Notes: a model not told the origin generated them from the letters alone. A stretch of 64,000 nt of DNA from Paenibacillus chondroitinus NBRC 15376 (GCF_004000765.1 NZ_BILW01000008.1:124001-188000); one strand, 5' to 3'; shown: positions 7,829 to 17,981, numbered from the stretch's first letter. Translations and numbers: made by a program.

Positions 7829-10357
7829 CTACCGATTCATTACTTTCACCAGCATAGAGACGAATTCAGCGCGTGTGGCTTGCTCATCAGGATGGAAGGA
7901 ACCATCTGAATAGCCGGTGATCCAGCCGTCAGCCCACATTTGTTTCAAAATCCCCAAGCCCCAGTAAGACTCATCTACGTCATTAAAAGGTGAATTCCCC
8001 CGCTTTTTCCCTGTCATATTCATGCTGCGGGCAAGCATTTGTGTCATTTCCATTCGCGTAAGCGTACGATCAGGTCCGAAGGTTCCATCAGGGTAACCGG
8101 CAACAATATCTGCTTGCAGCGCTTTGGCGACATAATCATAGGCCCAGTGTGTATTGGGCATATCAGAGAACTTCAGCTCTTTGCGTTTCGTCAGCTTCAA
8201 GGCTCGAGTCAAAACCGTCGCTGCTTCCGCTCGGGTAATCGACTGATTCGGAGCAAAACGGTAATTGCCATAACCGCTAATCACGCCTTGCTCCGTAAGC
8301 TTGCTTATCGCATCTTGAGCCCAATGCCCTTCAATATCGGCGAATCCGCTTACCAGCGTGTAACTGCCAATTTTCAACCTGTACATTTGGCTCATGAACC
8401 ATTGGTTGGCTTGCAGCTTAATATAATAGGTGCCTGCATTCAACGTTTTCTCAACAAAAAGCTGATCAGAACCGTACTCATTTCTATAAAAACCTTGTTC
8501 CTTTAATGTGCTGTCATAAAGCGTTGCGTACATCGTCCTCGAAGTCGGAATGTTGGTCAACCGTATTTGTGCCAGACCGTTTTGGCTCATTCGGAATTCG
8601 AACCAATCCACATCATCATTGTTGTTAAATAAACCTTCATACACCGAATTCATCGCTGCAAAAGTCGCCTGATACGACTTATCATTCGGTTCATTCGGAT
8701 CAATTAACTTCGGTGTATATTCAATTTCTAGCGTATATTCACCTGTGATCGGCTCTGTATAATCCTTCGTATTACTGACTCGAATATAGTATTGCCCTGG
8801 AAATACATCCATGAGCGAGCTGATTTCAATTCCGCCATCTCCACCTTGATCTATAGTAATCGACTTTTCCCCTTCCTTCTGAAAAAGAATCATCGGATCT
8901 ATACGACCCGTATCGACGGAGAGCTTCAATCTTATTGAACCCGAATGCTCTAGAGGTAAGACAAACCAATCGACATCCCCTTTCTGGTGAAAGGTTCCGC
9001 GAATCGTTTGACTGCGTTCAGGGAGGGCAAATGCTTTGTATTGCTTATCATTATCTTCAAAAGGGTCCGTGTAGATGATAAAATCCGTTTGCAAACTGTA
9101 ACTAATCCCTGTTTTCCGTTCGCGATCTACGGTTTGAAGCTGCACATACGTGCGCCCTTTTGTCACTTTTACCTTAAAAGGCTGAGTTCCATCTGAGGAA
9201 CTATTGGAAATAAAAGTTTCCCCGGAATCAAAGCGTACACGAATACCCGCACTATCGGTGTTCTGCACCCATAGCTCAATATATCCGTCATAGGCCGCAT
9301 CTATCGCGTACCAATCCTCATCCAGCGCGGAGGATAACGCGGCTTTCACAGAGGTATGTATTGGCAGCTTAGCCGCTTGGCTCTGACGATCGTTTGGCTC
9401 AAATCGATCCTCTTTATAAGGCTTAGTCAGCGCCATATCTACACGCAGCAGCCCATATCCCGTTTTGGCATCCCATCCGGTTTCTGCCAGATCATCCGCT
9501 GTCTGTTCCAGCTGAGCTCTCACTTCATAAGCACTCATCGTTGGATATTTGCTCCATACTAGTGCCGCTGCCCCAGCAACCTGCGGTGCGGACATCGAGC
9601 TGCCGTCTTGATACTGATAGCCGCCGCCTAGTGCTGTGGTATACACATCCCAGGGTGCAACCAGATCCAGCTCTGGCCCGAAATTCGAGCGAGGGTCCGC
9701 CTGCTTATCAGCCGTAACGCCTCCTACGGCGAGAACCGTTGGATACGCCGCAGGGTATTTCACACTCATGCTTTCATTGCCGACAGCAGCCACTAGCAGG
9801 ACATTGTGATCCTCTGCATACTTTACTACGCCTTCCATGTAATCAGAGTACTTATTCAGTCCCAGAGAGAGCACGACGATTTTCGCCCCATGATCCACAG
9901 CATATTTGATGCCTTCGCCAAGCTTCGCTTCGCCGCCTGTTCCATCTGACTCCAATGCTTTGATCGGCATGATTTTCGCCATTGGAGCTATACCGGCAAT
10001 GCCTTTATCGTTATTGATCGAAGCTGCAATGATGCCAGCTACATTCGTTCCATGTCCATTATCATCAATTGGCTTCTTTGAAGGCTGAAGCAAATTCACG
10101 CCTTCTACCAAATTACCTACCAAATCAGGATGTGTAAGATCAACGCCCGTGTCAACCACAGCAACTACAATGGATGCACGCGAATCTCCAGCCGCAGCCC
10201 ATGCTTCATTGATGTGGATCATATCCAGATAGGTCTGTTTCACCCTCATGGGATCCGTCGAAACGGGATAGGCTGCTTCTGTTTTTGTAACCATCACTGT
10301 AAGTTCCACAACAAGTATCATCAGGACGATGAACCCTAAGTGTCGAATGAATTTCAT
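7829..10357 (-). CDS. Surface-anchored subtilisin-like serine protease with SLH domains
   Basis: An 842-residue exported S8 peptidase. A signal peptide covers about 1-29. The catalytic triad is D69 (VVDTGVDLTHPD), H102 (NGHGTNVAGI) and S254 (DGSSMSAPQ), with oxyanion N194 (AVGNES). Beyond about residue 310 come three beta-rich segments that look like bacterial pre-peptidase C-terminal domains (each beginning with a D/E-P-N/F-D-x-Q pattern and containing DVDWF or DEDWYAI). The last 170 residues are three SLH modules (FADIEGHWAQDAI, FSDMPNTHWAYDYV, FNDVDESYWGLGIL) that bind pyruvylated wall polymer. It is not part of the usual murA neighbourhood and looks like an accessory insertion. AAAGGAAC precedes the ATG. 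Confidence 0.9.
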   Translation of the reverse strand: MKFIRHLGFIVLMILVVELTVMVTKTEAAYPVSTDPMRVKQTYLDMIHINEAWAAAGDSRASIVVAVVDTGVDLTHPDLVGNLVEGVNLLQPSKKPIDDNGHGTNVAGIIAASINNDKGIAGIAPMAKIMPIKALESDGTGGEAKLGEGIKYAVDHGAKIVVLSLGLNKYSDYMEGVVKYAEDHNVLLVAAVGNESMSVKYPAAYPTVLAVGGVTADKQADPRSNFGPELDLVAPWDVYTTALGGGYQYQDGSSMSAPQVAGAAALVWSKYPTMSAYEVRAQLEQTADDLAETGWDAKTGYGLLRVDMALTKPYKEDRFEPNDRQSQAAKLPIHTSVKAALSSALDEDWYAIDAAYDGYIELWVQNTDSAGIRVRFDSGETFISNSSSDGTQPFKVKVTKGRTYVQLQTVDRERKTGISYSLQTDFIIYTDPFEDNDKQYKAFALPERSQTIRGTFHQKGDVDWFVLPLEHSGSIRLKLSVDTGRIDPMILFQKEGEKSITIDQGGDGGIEISSLMDVFPGQYYIRVSNTKDYTEPITGEYTLEIEYTPKLIDPNEPNDKSYQATFAAMNSVYEGLFNNNDDVDWFEFRMSQNGLAQIRLTNIPTSRTMYATLYDSTLKEQGFYRNEYGSDQLFVEKTLNAGTYYIKLQANQWFMSQMYRLKIGSYTLVSGFADIEGHWAQDAISKLTEQGVISGYGNYRFAPNQSITRAEAATVLTRALKLTKRKELKFSDMPNTHWAYDYVAKALQADIVAGYPDGTFGPDRTLTRMEMTQMLARSMNMTGKKRGNSPFNDVDESYWGLGILKQMWADGWITGYSDGSFHPDEQATRAEFVSMLVKVMNR

Positions 10358-10543
10358 GAAATCACAGTTCCTTTATCTCGTAATGGTCTTATGCCTTATC
10401 TATCTATACCACATTACCCGTCTTCTCGATACATATAACGGTTTTTCTTCGCAAAAAGTTCAGAACTTTTGAAAAAATTTGAGATGAACACCACAGAGTG
10501 GCTCTTATAGTCCAATATTTAAGAAGAAGTCATGATTAAAGAA

Positions 10544-10595
10544 ACAAAAAAACAATCCTCACCCATAAATTATACCATGAGGTGTAAGGATTGTT
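10544..10595 (-). terminator. Intrinsic terminator of the small lipoprotein gene
   Basis: Minus strand: AACAATCCT and AGGATTGTT form the outer stem, with CACC/GGGTG extending it around a 16-base loop, followed by a run of seven T. It lies about 50 bp after the lipoprotein stop codon. The rest of the 289-bp gap to the protease start holds no gene I can see. Confidence 0.85.
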
Positions 10596-10646
10596 ACTTG
10601 TGGATTTTGTCAAAAATAAAGTTAAAATATGGGTAATGGCAAACTT

Positions 10647-11072
10647 TTAGTTTATTAAACTAATCTCATCAGCAACCAACATGACACCACTATCATAATT
10701 ATAAATATAAACCCAAAAGTCAATAATATCGCCTTTTTTTAGTGTTTGAGGGTCAATTTCTGTTTTAGTATCGGCTTCAACTTTAAAGATCTTTGTTTTG
10801 TTATCAATAACAATGAATCCATTCGTACCTGGGTTTGAATTATTGGCGTTGAACCTCTCAAATTCTTCTCCTATGGGATGGAATTCAGTTAAAGAGACGG
10901 TATACATCATTCTTATTCCTTCTGCATTCTTCCCCTTCTGATTGACTGTACTAAAAATTTTTGATTGAAAATGATGATATTTAATCGGAGTTTCTACCGT
11001 TTTTTTTGTACATCCTGATATTGCAATACATATAATGAATGACAGTATAATTATCGTTTTTTTAATAGCCAC
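10647..11072 (-). CDS. Small putative lipoprotein, unknown function
   Basis: A 141-residue product (from the GTG start) with a lysine-rich N-terminus, a hydrophobic stretch and a lipobox ending ISGC at about 17-20, so it should be lipid-anchored on the outer face of the membrane. The mature part is small, acidic and beta-rich (FIVIDNKTKIFKVEAD, GDIIDFWVYIYNYDSG); the second half resembles an OB-like or DUF3221-type module, but I cannot name it firmly. Start choice: AAAGGAG ends directly against an in-frame TTG (11081), which cannot work, whereas GTG at 11072 lies nine bases downstream. AT-rich coding, like the broken gene before it, suggests both belong to the same accessory patch. Confidence 0.7.
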   Translation of the reverse strand: MAIKKTIIILSFIICIAISGCTKKTVETPIKYHHFQSKIFSTVNQKGKNAEGIRMMYTVSLTEFHPIGEEFERFNANNSNPGTNGFIVIDNKTKIFKVEADTKTEIDPQTLKKGDIIDFWVYIYNYDSGVMLVADEISLIN

Positions 11073-11104
11073 TAAATTCAACTCCTTTATGCACTAATGA
11101 AATA

Positions 11105-12385
11105 TTAAAAAACCCTCGTGCAGATAATCCTGACTAGGGTTTTTAATTCTAATGATTCATGTGTTACATACCAGTTTGTACCTGTAAAGTTATTATCATA
11201 ATGGTAATATTTTAAACCAGGAATCACATTAGGTACAGACCACTTAATTGAATGTGAATTTTTATAACTAGTTGTCACCCCACCTGTAAAAGTCCCCCCT
11301 GGCGTTGGTACTGAAAATGCACCTCCAAGAGTCCTTTCTGCTGAGTATGATTTTGTTGCCGTCGCACTTACACTACCGTCATTATAAATTGAAAAGTACG
11401 CACCGTAGGAGCCTCCAGTAACTGAGGAAGGTGAAATTCCATTCAAAGATGAAGTATACCAATTATATGTAGATGAAGGCCCAATTAAATACAACGCTGT
11501 AGATGAGTAATCCGACCATTGATAAGATCCGAAATATTTTATATCTCTTTTTATAGATCTGTACATGTAGTTAGCATACAAATCCACACCAGCATCACAG
11601 TAAGTTCCATTGTTATAAATACACTGTCCGTTTACAGTGTAATCAATTGCAGTGCCTGTGTCAGTTGATAATGTTGTATTACCACTAACAGTCCATGAAC
11701 CTGACCCCTGCTTGAATCCAGAATCTATCTTCACAGAAGCAGAGGATGCCATACTTACTGATGCAGATTCATTACTACCCAAATTTACAGATATTATTTT
11801 GGTTGGTTGTTGAGCATCATTTTGATAAGTTGTACAAACTGTATATCCATTCCCTCCGCCAAAAGGAACGCAATCACCAACAGCTAGTGTTGATACTTCA
11901 TCTCCATTTTTTTAAAGCTGTGGTTTTTGTCCTTTAAATTTAGTTGATATTGTTTTAACTCTATCTCTTTCCAATGCTATTCGATCATCCCTTGTTAATT
12001 GACTACTATTTTTAAGATGCGGAACAGAAAAAACTTGGTGTGACATTTCGCCTTCTGGAGAAAGAGCATAAACTTCGTAAGCTGCTACTGCAATCGGACT
12101 TTTTTGCTTTGCTTTTTCTTCATCCGATAATGTTGATTTAAGTATATATTTTCCGTCTTTATCGGTTTTACCATTAAAGACCACTTTGTTGTTATCCTCC
12201 GTCAGTGAAAAGATTAATACATCTGCGCTATTAACATGGGCTTCATTCTTGTCAAGCACTTCAATTGTTATTTCCGGATTTAGTTGCAACTCCGTTAATA
12301 ACCCTTGTGACGATTCTGCATTTGCTGGTAGAACTAGACTCGCAAATAATGCAAACGAAAATAAAGCAGCACAATACTTTTTCAT
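11105..12385 (-). pseudogene. Exported protein gene interrupted by one in-frame TAA
   Basis: One continuous frame of 427 codons from ATG 12385 to the stop at 11105 is broken only by TAA at 11914-11912 (codon 158). Upstream of it lie a signal peptide (MKKYCAALFSFALFA, cleavage near ANA-ES) and a domain with an Ig-like or carboxypeptidase-regulatory look (ADVLIFSL, NGKTDKDGKYIL). Downstream the frame continues without further stops: GDEVSTLAVGDCVPFGGGNG, then a Gly/Ser/Tyr-rich region with pairs of cysteines. A ribosome site GGAGGTT precedes the ATG. I do not recognise the family. A nonsense mutation is the simplest explanation; a sequencing error or programmed readthrough are alternatives. The two halves could also be read as separate short genes, but the second has no convincing start. 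Confidence 0.7.
11106..11144 (-). terminator. Terminator-like stem-loop overlapping the end of the broken exported-protein gene
   Basis: AAAAACCCT (11107-11115) and AGGGTTTTT (11136-11144) form an A/T-flanked inverted repeat that could terminate in either direction. It overlaps the last 13 codons of the upstream gene, so the C-terminal residues there may not be original. Confidence 0.6.
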
Positions 12386-12420
12386 TAAACAACCTCCATA
12401 TAATTTATAATTTCTTACAT

Positions 12421-12429
12421 ATTATACCA
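12421..12429 (-). promoter_or_regulatory. Extended -10 promoter of the interrupted gene
   Basis: TGGTATAAT on the minus strand (TATAAT at 12426-12421) matches an extended -10 element and lies 36 bp before the ATG at 12385. No good -35 is visible, as is common for this promoter class. Confidence 0.5.
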
Positions 12430-12566
12430 TTTAATTATAGCCTAACATTTAAACAATGTTACAATTTGATAAATTTTTGGTTAATTATTACAACTAATAT
12501 ATTCAATGTCACCAGCGCTAACTTTTAATTAAATTTTAAATCCCAAAAATCACTTAAATAAGTAAA

Positions 12567-12607
12567 TAAAAAAAGCCTTTCCCCCGCTTATGCAGGGAAA
12601 GGCTTTT
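12567..12607 (-). terminator. Terminator of the nuo operon
   Basis: Minus strand AAAAGCCTTTCCC, nine-base loop, GGGGGAAAGGCTTTT then more T. It starts 16 bp after the nuoN stop codon and is the only strong terminator in the eleven-gene operon. Confidence 0.93.
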
Positions 12608-12622
12608 CAAACAATATCCTAT

Positions 12623-14134
12623 TTACATCAAGATAAAATCCTTCGTAAGCATGAAGATAGATTCAATCCATTTCAGCACAAGATGCGGCACCAAACCTAG
12701 CGCAACGCTGATAATAGCACATGCCCAGACTGTTATGCCCAAAGCAATAGGCACCTTGACCTCAGCCGACTCATAATCGCTGCGCATAAACATTTGACGA
12801 ACGACACCAAAGTAGTAGTAGAAAGATACGACGCTCGTCGCGATCATTAGGGAGCCGAGCCAGTATTGATGGGTTTGCATAGTACCGAATATGATGTACA
12901 ACTTACCGAAGAATCCGCCGGATATCGGGATTCCTGTTAAGGACAACACAATGAGCACCATAGCAGCAGCTGTAAAAGGAGCACGGTAATACAGACCTCC
13001 GAAACCCTTGGCTTCGGTATGCCCCTCTGCTTGCTCAATAATCATCAGTACTGCGAAAGCACCGATGTTCATGAACAAGTACGCGATTAGATAGAAAATA
13101 AATTCAGAGAAATTCGCGTAGTGTACACCAGAGAAGTACGTCGCAATTGGTACAAGCAAATATCCCGCATTGGCAATTCCCGAGTAAGCCAATAGCCTTT
13201 TCATGTTCGTTTGCTTCAGGGCGATGAAATTACCGACCACCATGGCGATCGCAGCCATAACGGAGATAGCCAGGAACACATCGGATTGGAATTTCGATTC
13301 CTCGAAAGAACTAAACCCGAACAAGACGTAGAAAACTCGGAAAAGGATGGCGAAACCGGCACCTTTGGACACAACAGCCAAGAAGGCCGTCACAGGCGTC
13401 GGTGCGCCTTCGTAGACATCCGGCGCCCAGCTGTGGAAAGGGGCAGCGGCTATTTTGAAACCGAATCCGGCAAGCAGCATGAAAAATGAAACGTAGAGCA
13501 GCGGCTCGTAGGAACCAATGAGCGATGGGAGCGCAGCACCAATCTGTGCAAGATTGCTCGATCCGACCATCCCATATAGGAAGGACATGCCATACAAGAT
13601 GATGGCAGAGGACACACCGCCCATCACTAAGTATTTAAAGGCTCCTTCATTGGACTTGCTATCTTTCTTCTTCATCGCCACAAGCAAGTACGAGGTAATA
13701 CTAAGCAGTTCCAGCCCTACATACAGCGTAATTAGATCACCCGAGGATGACATAATCATTGCGCCGAGCGCTGCAGGAAGATAGAAGTAGTAGTACTCAC
13801 CTACATGCGGGATTGTATCTTCCTTCACATAACTTAAACTCATCAGAACGACGAGACCTGTTCCTAGCAGAGTGAACAATTTCAGCAGATTGGAGAAATC
13901 ATCCACTCTATAGCTTTGATTGAGCAGCTGAATCGCCTCATCGGGATTCAACTGAAGCAAGACAAACACGCCGGAAATCACAAGGCCGACCAAGGTCAAC
14001 CATCCAATAACGGAACGACTTAACCTGCTTGGCAGGATCAAATCCAAGAGAGATAGGATGATCGCGGTGGCAACCAGCGAAAGTTCAGGGAGCAGATGCG
14101 CTAAATCGGCGACTTGGAGTCGAAGCTGTTCCAC
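12623..14134 (-). CDS. nuoN: NADH-quinone oxidoreductase subunit N
   Basis: A 503-residue antiporter-like membrane subunit with about 14 transmembrane segments, homologous to NuoL and NuoM and acting in proton pumping. The family core is visible in YVGLELLSITSYLLVA, FKYLVMGGVSSAIILYG, KIAAAPFHSWAPDVYEGAP (lysine and histidine of the proton path) and NMKRLLAYSGIANAGYLL. The start is GTG at 14134 with GGAGG 8-13 bases upstream. It is the last gene of the operon, four bases after nuoM. Confidence 0.95.
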   Translation of the reverse strand: MEQLRLQVADLAHLLPELSLVATAIILSLLDLILPSRLSRSVIGWLTLVGLVISGVFVLLQLNPDEAIQLLNQSYRVDDFSNLLKLFTLLGTGLVVLMSLSYVKEDTIPHVGEYYYFYLPAALGAMIMSSSGDLITLYVGLELLSITSYLLVAMKKKDSKSNEGAFKYLVMGGVSSAIILYGMSFLYGMVGSSNLAQIGAALPSLIGSYEPLLYVSFFMLLAGFGFKIAAAPFHSWAPDVYEGAPTPVTAFLAVVSKGAGFAILFRVFYVLFGFSSFEESKFQSDVFLAISVMAAIAMVVGNFIALKQTNMKRLLAYSGIANAGYLLVPIATYFSGVHYANFSEFIFYLIAYLFMNIGAFAVLMIIEQAEGHTEAKGFGGLYYRAPFTAAAMVLIVLSLTGIPISGGFFGKLYIIFGTMQTHQYWLGSLMIATSVVSFYYYFGVVRQMFMRSDYESAEVKVPIALGITVWACAIISVALGLVPHLVLKWIESIFMLTKDFILM

Positions 14135-14138
14135 CGGA

Positions 14139-15761
14139 CTAACCTCCTATCTTCCCGGCTACGCTTTGGATCAATTGATCCAAGCTGCCTATCGTTTGCT
14201 GAAGCGGCTGGCTCAGCACGCTTGGGTACACCCCGAGCAAGAGGATGAACGCCACCAGGGTAATCATCGGCACCGCCTCGATTAATCGCGCGTCGCGTAT
14301 CCCTTGCAGGACCAGGTTTGGCTGCTTAGGGCCAAACGTGATGTTCAACACCCCGCGCAGCACGTACACCGCTGCGAGAATGATCCCCAGTGTACCGATA
14401 ATCGCGTACACCCGGTGTGTCTCGAAGAGTCCGAGGAACGCGAGGAACTCACTGATGAAGCCGGATAAGCCCGGCAATCCGAGCGAAGCCATCCCCGCAA
14501 TCAGCAGAATCCCGCTGATGAAGGGAACCGACGAGGCGAGACCGCCTAAGCGATCGAGCTCGGTCGTGTTCGTCCGCTCGTAGATGCTGCCGACGAGCAG
14601 GAACATCAGGGCCGAGATCAGACCGTGTGAGATCAGTTGGAACACGGCGCCCTGGAGGCCCGATACGTTAAATGCGGCGAGACCGAGCAGGACGATGCCC
14701 ATATGACTGATACTCGAGTAAGCCAACACGAGTTTGAAGTCTTTTTGCACCATCGCGAGAATGGCGCCGTACACGATGTTGATAACACCTAGAAGCGCCA
14801 GCATCCAGGCCCACTGCTTCGCCTCCGCCGGAAAGAACAGAATGCCGAAGCGGATAAGGCCGTAAGCTCCCATTTTGAGCAAAATACCGGAGTGAATCAT
14901 AACAACAGCAGGCGGAGCCTCTGTATGTACTTTTAGCATCCACGTATGGAACGGGAAGATCGGCAGTTTGATGCCGAAGGCAACCAGCAGCATAATGAAT
15001 ACGGTCCATTTCATGGCCGGGCTTAGGAAGAACGGCGCTCCCTCTTGATTCACATAAGCAGCGGGATCTTGCAGCAAATTATGCGCAATGGTATGAATAT
15101 CTCCGCTGTAGTAAATGATAGCCTCTGTCTGCGACGGATCTTGGTTGAAACCTGCCGTGCTGACAAGGATCAGGAATGCGATCAGCATAATCGCTGAACC
15201 GAGCCCATTGTAGAGAAGGAAGCGGTTCGCCGCCTGCTCTCTCTTCATATAGCCCCATATTCCGATCAGGAAGAACATCGGCACCAGCGTGATTTCGAAG
15301 AACAGGAAGAACAAGAACAGGTCCTGAGCCATAAAGACGCCGAACATACCGGTTTCCAGCAGCAGGAATAGAATAAAGTATGTTTTCCACCGTTTCTTGA
15401 TGTACACCGAGGCTAGAGCAGCCATGGACGACACAAGAGCGGTTAAAAATACAAGCGGCAATGAAATTCCATCAACGGCAACGCTGTATTTGAATTCAAA
15501 GAAATACGATGTGATTTGTTGAATCCCCTCATGGTTCAGCGGGACTTTAATCCAGTCGAGTTGTTCTTTGTATTGAATCGGATCACCTTGAAAATTGTAA
15601 TCAGCATACAACCATGCCGCCAAAATAAGCGGAATCAATGTCGTGACAATACCGATCGTTTTAATTAAACGGCCGCGATCACTTCGAATGAAGAGCAAGA
15701 CCAGCACACCGAGCAAAGGTGAAAAAGCGATAAGACTGAGTATAGGTAGATTAGCCGGCAT
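14139..15761 (-). CDS. nuoM: NADH-quinone oxidoreductase subunit M
   Basis: A 540-residue antiporter-like proton-channel subunit. Signature blocks: LLLETGMFGVFMAQDLFLFF, FEITLVPMFFLIGIWG with the conserved Glu of TM5, FGIKLPIFPFHTWMLKVHTE with the channel lysine and histidine, and KLVLAYSSISHMGIVLLGL. It has about 14 predicted transmembrane helices. The ATG overlaps the end of nuoL by 11 bases, indicating coupled translation, and nuoN follows after four bases. Confidence 0.96.
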   Translation of the reverse strand: MPANLPILSLIAFSPLLGVLVLLFIRSDRGRLIKTIGIVTTLIPLILAAWLYADYNFQGDPIQYKEQLDWIKVPLNHEGIQQITSYFFEFKYSVAVDGISLPLVFLTALVSSMAALASVYIKKRWKTYFILFLLLETGMFGVFMAQDLFLFFLFFEITLVPMFFLIGIWGYMKREQAANRFLLYNGLGSAIMLIAFLILVSTAGFNQDPSQTEAIIYYSGDIHTIAHNLLQDPAAYVNQEGAPFFLSPAMKWTVFIMLLVAFGIKLPIFPFHTWMLKVHTEAPPAVVMIHSGILLKMGAYGLIRFGILFFPAEAKQWAWMLALLGVINIVYGAILAMVQKDFKLVLAYSSISHMGIVLLGLAAFNVSGLQGAVFQLISHGLISALMFLLVGSIYERTNTTELDRLGGLASSVPFISGILLIAGMASLGLPGLSGFISEFLAFLGLFETHRVYAIIGTLGIILAAVYVLRGVLNITFGPKQPNLVLQGIRDARLIEAVPMITLVAFILLLGVYPSVLSQPLQQTIGSLDQLIQSVAGKIGG

Positions 15762-17652
15762 GGATGAACCTCCTTCCTGCGATGGCGAGCGCCAAGATCA
15801 GCATCCCTAGAATCATGATGACGCCGTAGGTCTGCATCTGGCCATTCTGAAGACGGGAGCCCAAACGCCCAAGACTGACGACAGTAAAGGCGACCAAACG
15901 CACGATACCATCAATGATGTACACATCAATCAGTTCAAGAATCCATCCTAAACCTCGCAGTGGCTTGACGATAAGACTGTCATAGATTTCATCCACGAAA
16001 TATTTACGGTTGAGCAGTGTGTACAACCAAGGCAACTTACCGGATACGACATCCCGAGGAATCGTGCGTTTCAGGTAGATCAGGTACCCTAGACCAATAC
16101 CAAGCAATCCGGCGAGTGTGGATAAAATAATAACGATCCAGTTGGCTTTCTCGTCATGTTCTTGACCCGTTAACCAGTGGCCCAGCCACTCGTTGAACGG
16201 CGTATTCACAAATCCCGCAACCACAGCAAGTACAGCCAAAATAATCAGCGGTATCGTCATCGTGGAAGGCGATTCATGCGGCTCATGGGCATGATCGTCG
16301 TGCCCGTGCGCTTTCCCTCTAGGCGAGCCCAGGAAAACCAGGAAGAACAGTCGGGACATATAAAAGGCGGTGAAGAAAGCTGCAATCACACCAACCCAGA
16401 ACAACAGCTGGTTATGTTCGTACGCTTCTGTCAAAATCATATCCTTCGACCAGAATCCTGCGAATGGGAAAATTCCCGAGAGCGCCAAGGTTCCGATAGC
16501 GAATGTCCAGGTCGTTATTTTCATTTTGCGGGATAAGCCGCCCATTTCATTAATGTCCTGCGTATGCACGGCGTGAATCACGCTGCCTGCGCCCAAGAAG
16601 AGCAAGGCTTTGAAGAAAGCATGCGTGAACAAATGAAACATCCCTGACGTATACGACACGCCAATGCCGAGCGCCATCATCATGTAGCCGAGCTGACTTA
16701 CCGTTGAATAGGCGAGAATGCGTTTGATATCGTTCTGCGCGATCCCAATCGTCGCTGCGAAGATAGCCGTAAAGCCCCCCACATAAGCAACAACCACTAA
16801 GGCATCCGGCGAAGCATGGAAAATATCAAACGTACGCGCCACTAAGTACACCCCTGCGGCAACCATTGTTGCTGCGTGGATTAGCGCACTGATTGGCGTC
16901 GGACCTTCCATGGCGTCAGGCAACCAGGTGTGCAGCGGGAACTGGCCTGATTTCCCGATCGCCCCGATAAAGATCAGAACGGCAATCCAAGTGACGATGG
17001 TCGGGTCAATTTTGCCCGTAGTGAAGGCATTATGTATAGAGGTAAAATCAAGTGCATGCCCCGGCATATACCAGAACAGCAGCAGGATGCCAAGGAACAG
17101 GCCCACGTCCCCGATACGGGTAACGATGAAGGCTTTTTTCGCTGCAGCTTTAGCCTCAGGCTTAAAGTACCAGAAACCTACAAGCAAGAAGGAACATACC
17201 CCTACAAGCTCCCAGAAAATGTAGAGTTCTAACATGTTTTCCGAAATAACGAGACCTAACATGGAGAAAGAGAACAAAGCGATATAACCGAAAAACACGT
17301 GGATTCGCTCGTCGCCTTTCATATAACCTCTAGAGTAAATATTAACGAGGAGAGAGACCAACGTGACGATGACCAGCATCAGGGCGTTCAAATTGGTGAC
17401 CTCAAATCCCATACTCAAGGTAAAATCGCCAACTTGCAGCCAATTCAGCTTATCCCACGTATAATCCTCAACTTTGCCGCCGATGCGTTCAACAAATATC
17501 AGCACAGCGACGATAAATGAGGCGAACATCGCAAAAATACTGATATAAATGCCCAAGTCCTTTAATTGACGTCCCATAGCCGTAAGCGCTAGAAAAGCAA
17601 TCAACGGAAACAACGGAATGAGCCAGGCGTACTGTGAATAGTCCGATACCAT
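15751..17652 (-). CDS. nuoL: NADH-quinone oxidoreductase subunit L
   Basis: The largest antiporter-like subunit (633 residues) with the C-terminal lateral helix extension that spans the membrane arm. Conserved blocks include YIFWELVGVCSFLLVGFWYF, GKSGQFPLHTWLPDAMEGPT, ALIHAATMVAAGVYLVAR and RILAYSTVSQLGYMMMALG. A histidine-rich cytosolic loop (HGHDDHAHEPHESP at about 468-481) is seen before the last helices; similar His-rich loops occur in other Firmicutes. It overlaps nuoM by 11 bases and follows nuoK by 15 bases. Confidence 0.96.
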   Translation of the reverse strand: MVSDYSQYAWLIPLFPLIAFLALTAMGRQLKDLGIYISIFAMFASFIVAVLIFVERIGGKVEDYTWDKLNWLQVGDFTLSMGFEVTNLNALMLVIVTLVSLLVNIYSRGYMKGDERIHVFFGYIALFSFSMLGLVISENMLELYIFWELVGVCSFLLVGFWYFKPEAKAAAKKAFIVTRIGDVGLFLGILLLFWYMPGHALDFTSIHNAFTTGKIDPTIVTWIAVLIFIGAIGKSGQFPLHTWLPDAMEGPTPISALIHAATMVAAGVYLVARTFDIFHASPDALVVVAYVGGFTAIFAATIGIAQNDIKRILAYSTVSQLGYMMMALGIGVSYTSGMFHLFTHAFFKALLFLGAGSVIHAVHTQDINEMGGLSRKMKITTWTFAIGTLALSGIFPFAGFWSKDMILTEAYEHNQLLFWVGVIAAFFTAFYMSRLFFLVFLGSPRGKAHGHDDHAHEPHESPSTMTIPLIILAVLAVVAGFVNTPFNEWLGHWLTGQEHDEKANWIVIILSTLAGLLGIGLGYLIYLKRTIPRDVVSGKLPWLYTLLNRKYFVDEIYDSLIVKPLRGLGWILELIDVYIIDGIVRLVAFTVVSLGRLGSRLQNGQMQTYGVIMILGMLILALAIAGRRFIHAG

Positions 17653-17667
17653 ATCCTTGTTAGCCTC

Positions 17668-17979
17668 CTAGCGCTTCATAGAATCCAAATCCGTTACATC
17701 TACTGTTCCTCTATTTCGGTAAATCGTAATAAGAATCGCTATCCCGACAGCTGCTTCTGCGGCTGCAATCGTAATGTTGAAGAGTGAGAAAATTTGTCCT
17801 GTCAGCGCTGGATGATCCCCAAGTTTGGAGAAAGCGATCAAATTTAAGTTCACCGCGTTGAGCATCAGCTCAATTGACAATAATACGATGACTCCATTTT
17901 TTTTCGTTAAAGCGCCGTACAGACCGATACAGAACAGGATTGCAGCCAGCGTGAGATAGGGAGTAATAATGTTGCCCAT
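17668..17979 (-). CDS. nuoK: NADH-quinone oxidoreductase subunit K
   Basis: A 103-residue subunit with three transmembrane helices, homologous to MrpC. Two membrane-embedded acidic residues needed for proton transfer are present, in [13 protein letters not shown] and [14 protein letters not shown]. Length is normal. It is separated from nuoJ by two bases and followed by nuoL. Confidence 0.96.
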   Translation of the reverse strand: MGNIITPYLTLAAILFCIGLYGALTKKNGVIVLLSIELMLNAVNLNLIAFSKLGDHPALTGQIFSLFNITIAAAEAAVGIAILITIYRNRGTVDVTDLDSMKR

Positions 17980-17981
17980 AG

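Noticed and set aside
11912..11914. Programmed stop-codon readthrough of TAA
   Set aside because: The stop is followed by A-rich sequence rather than known readthrough contexts, and no downstream structure was seen; nonsense mutation is simpler.
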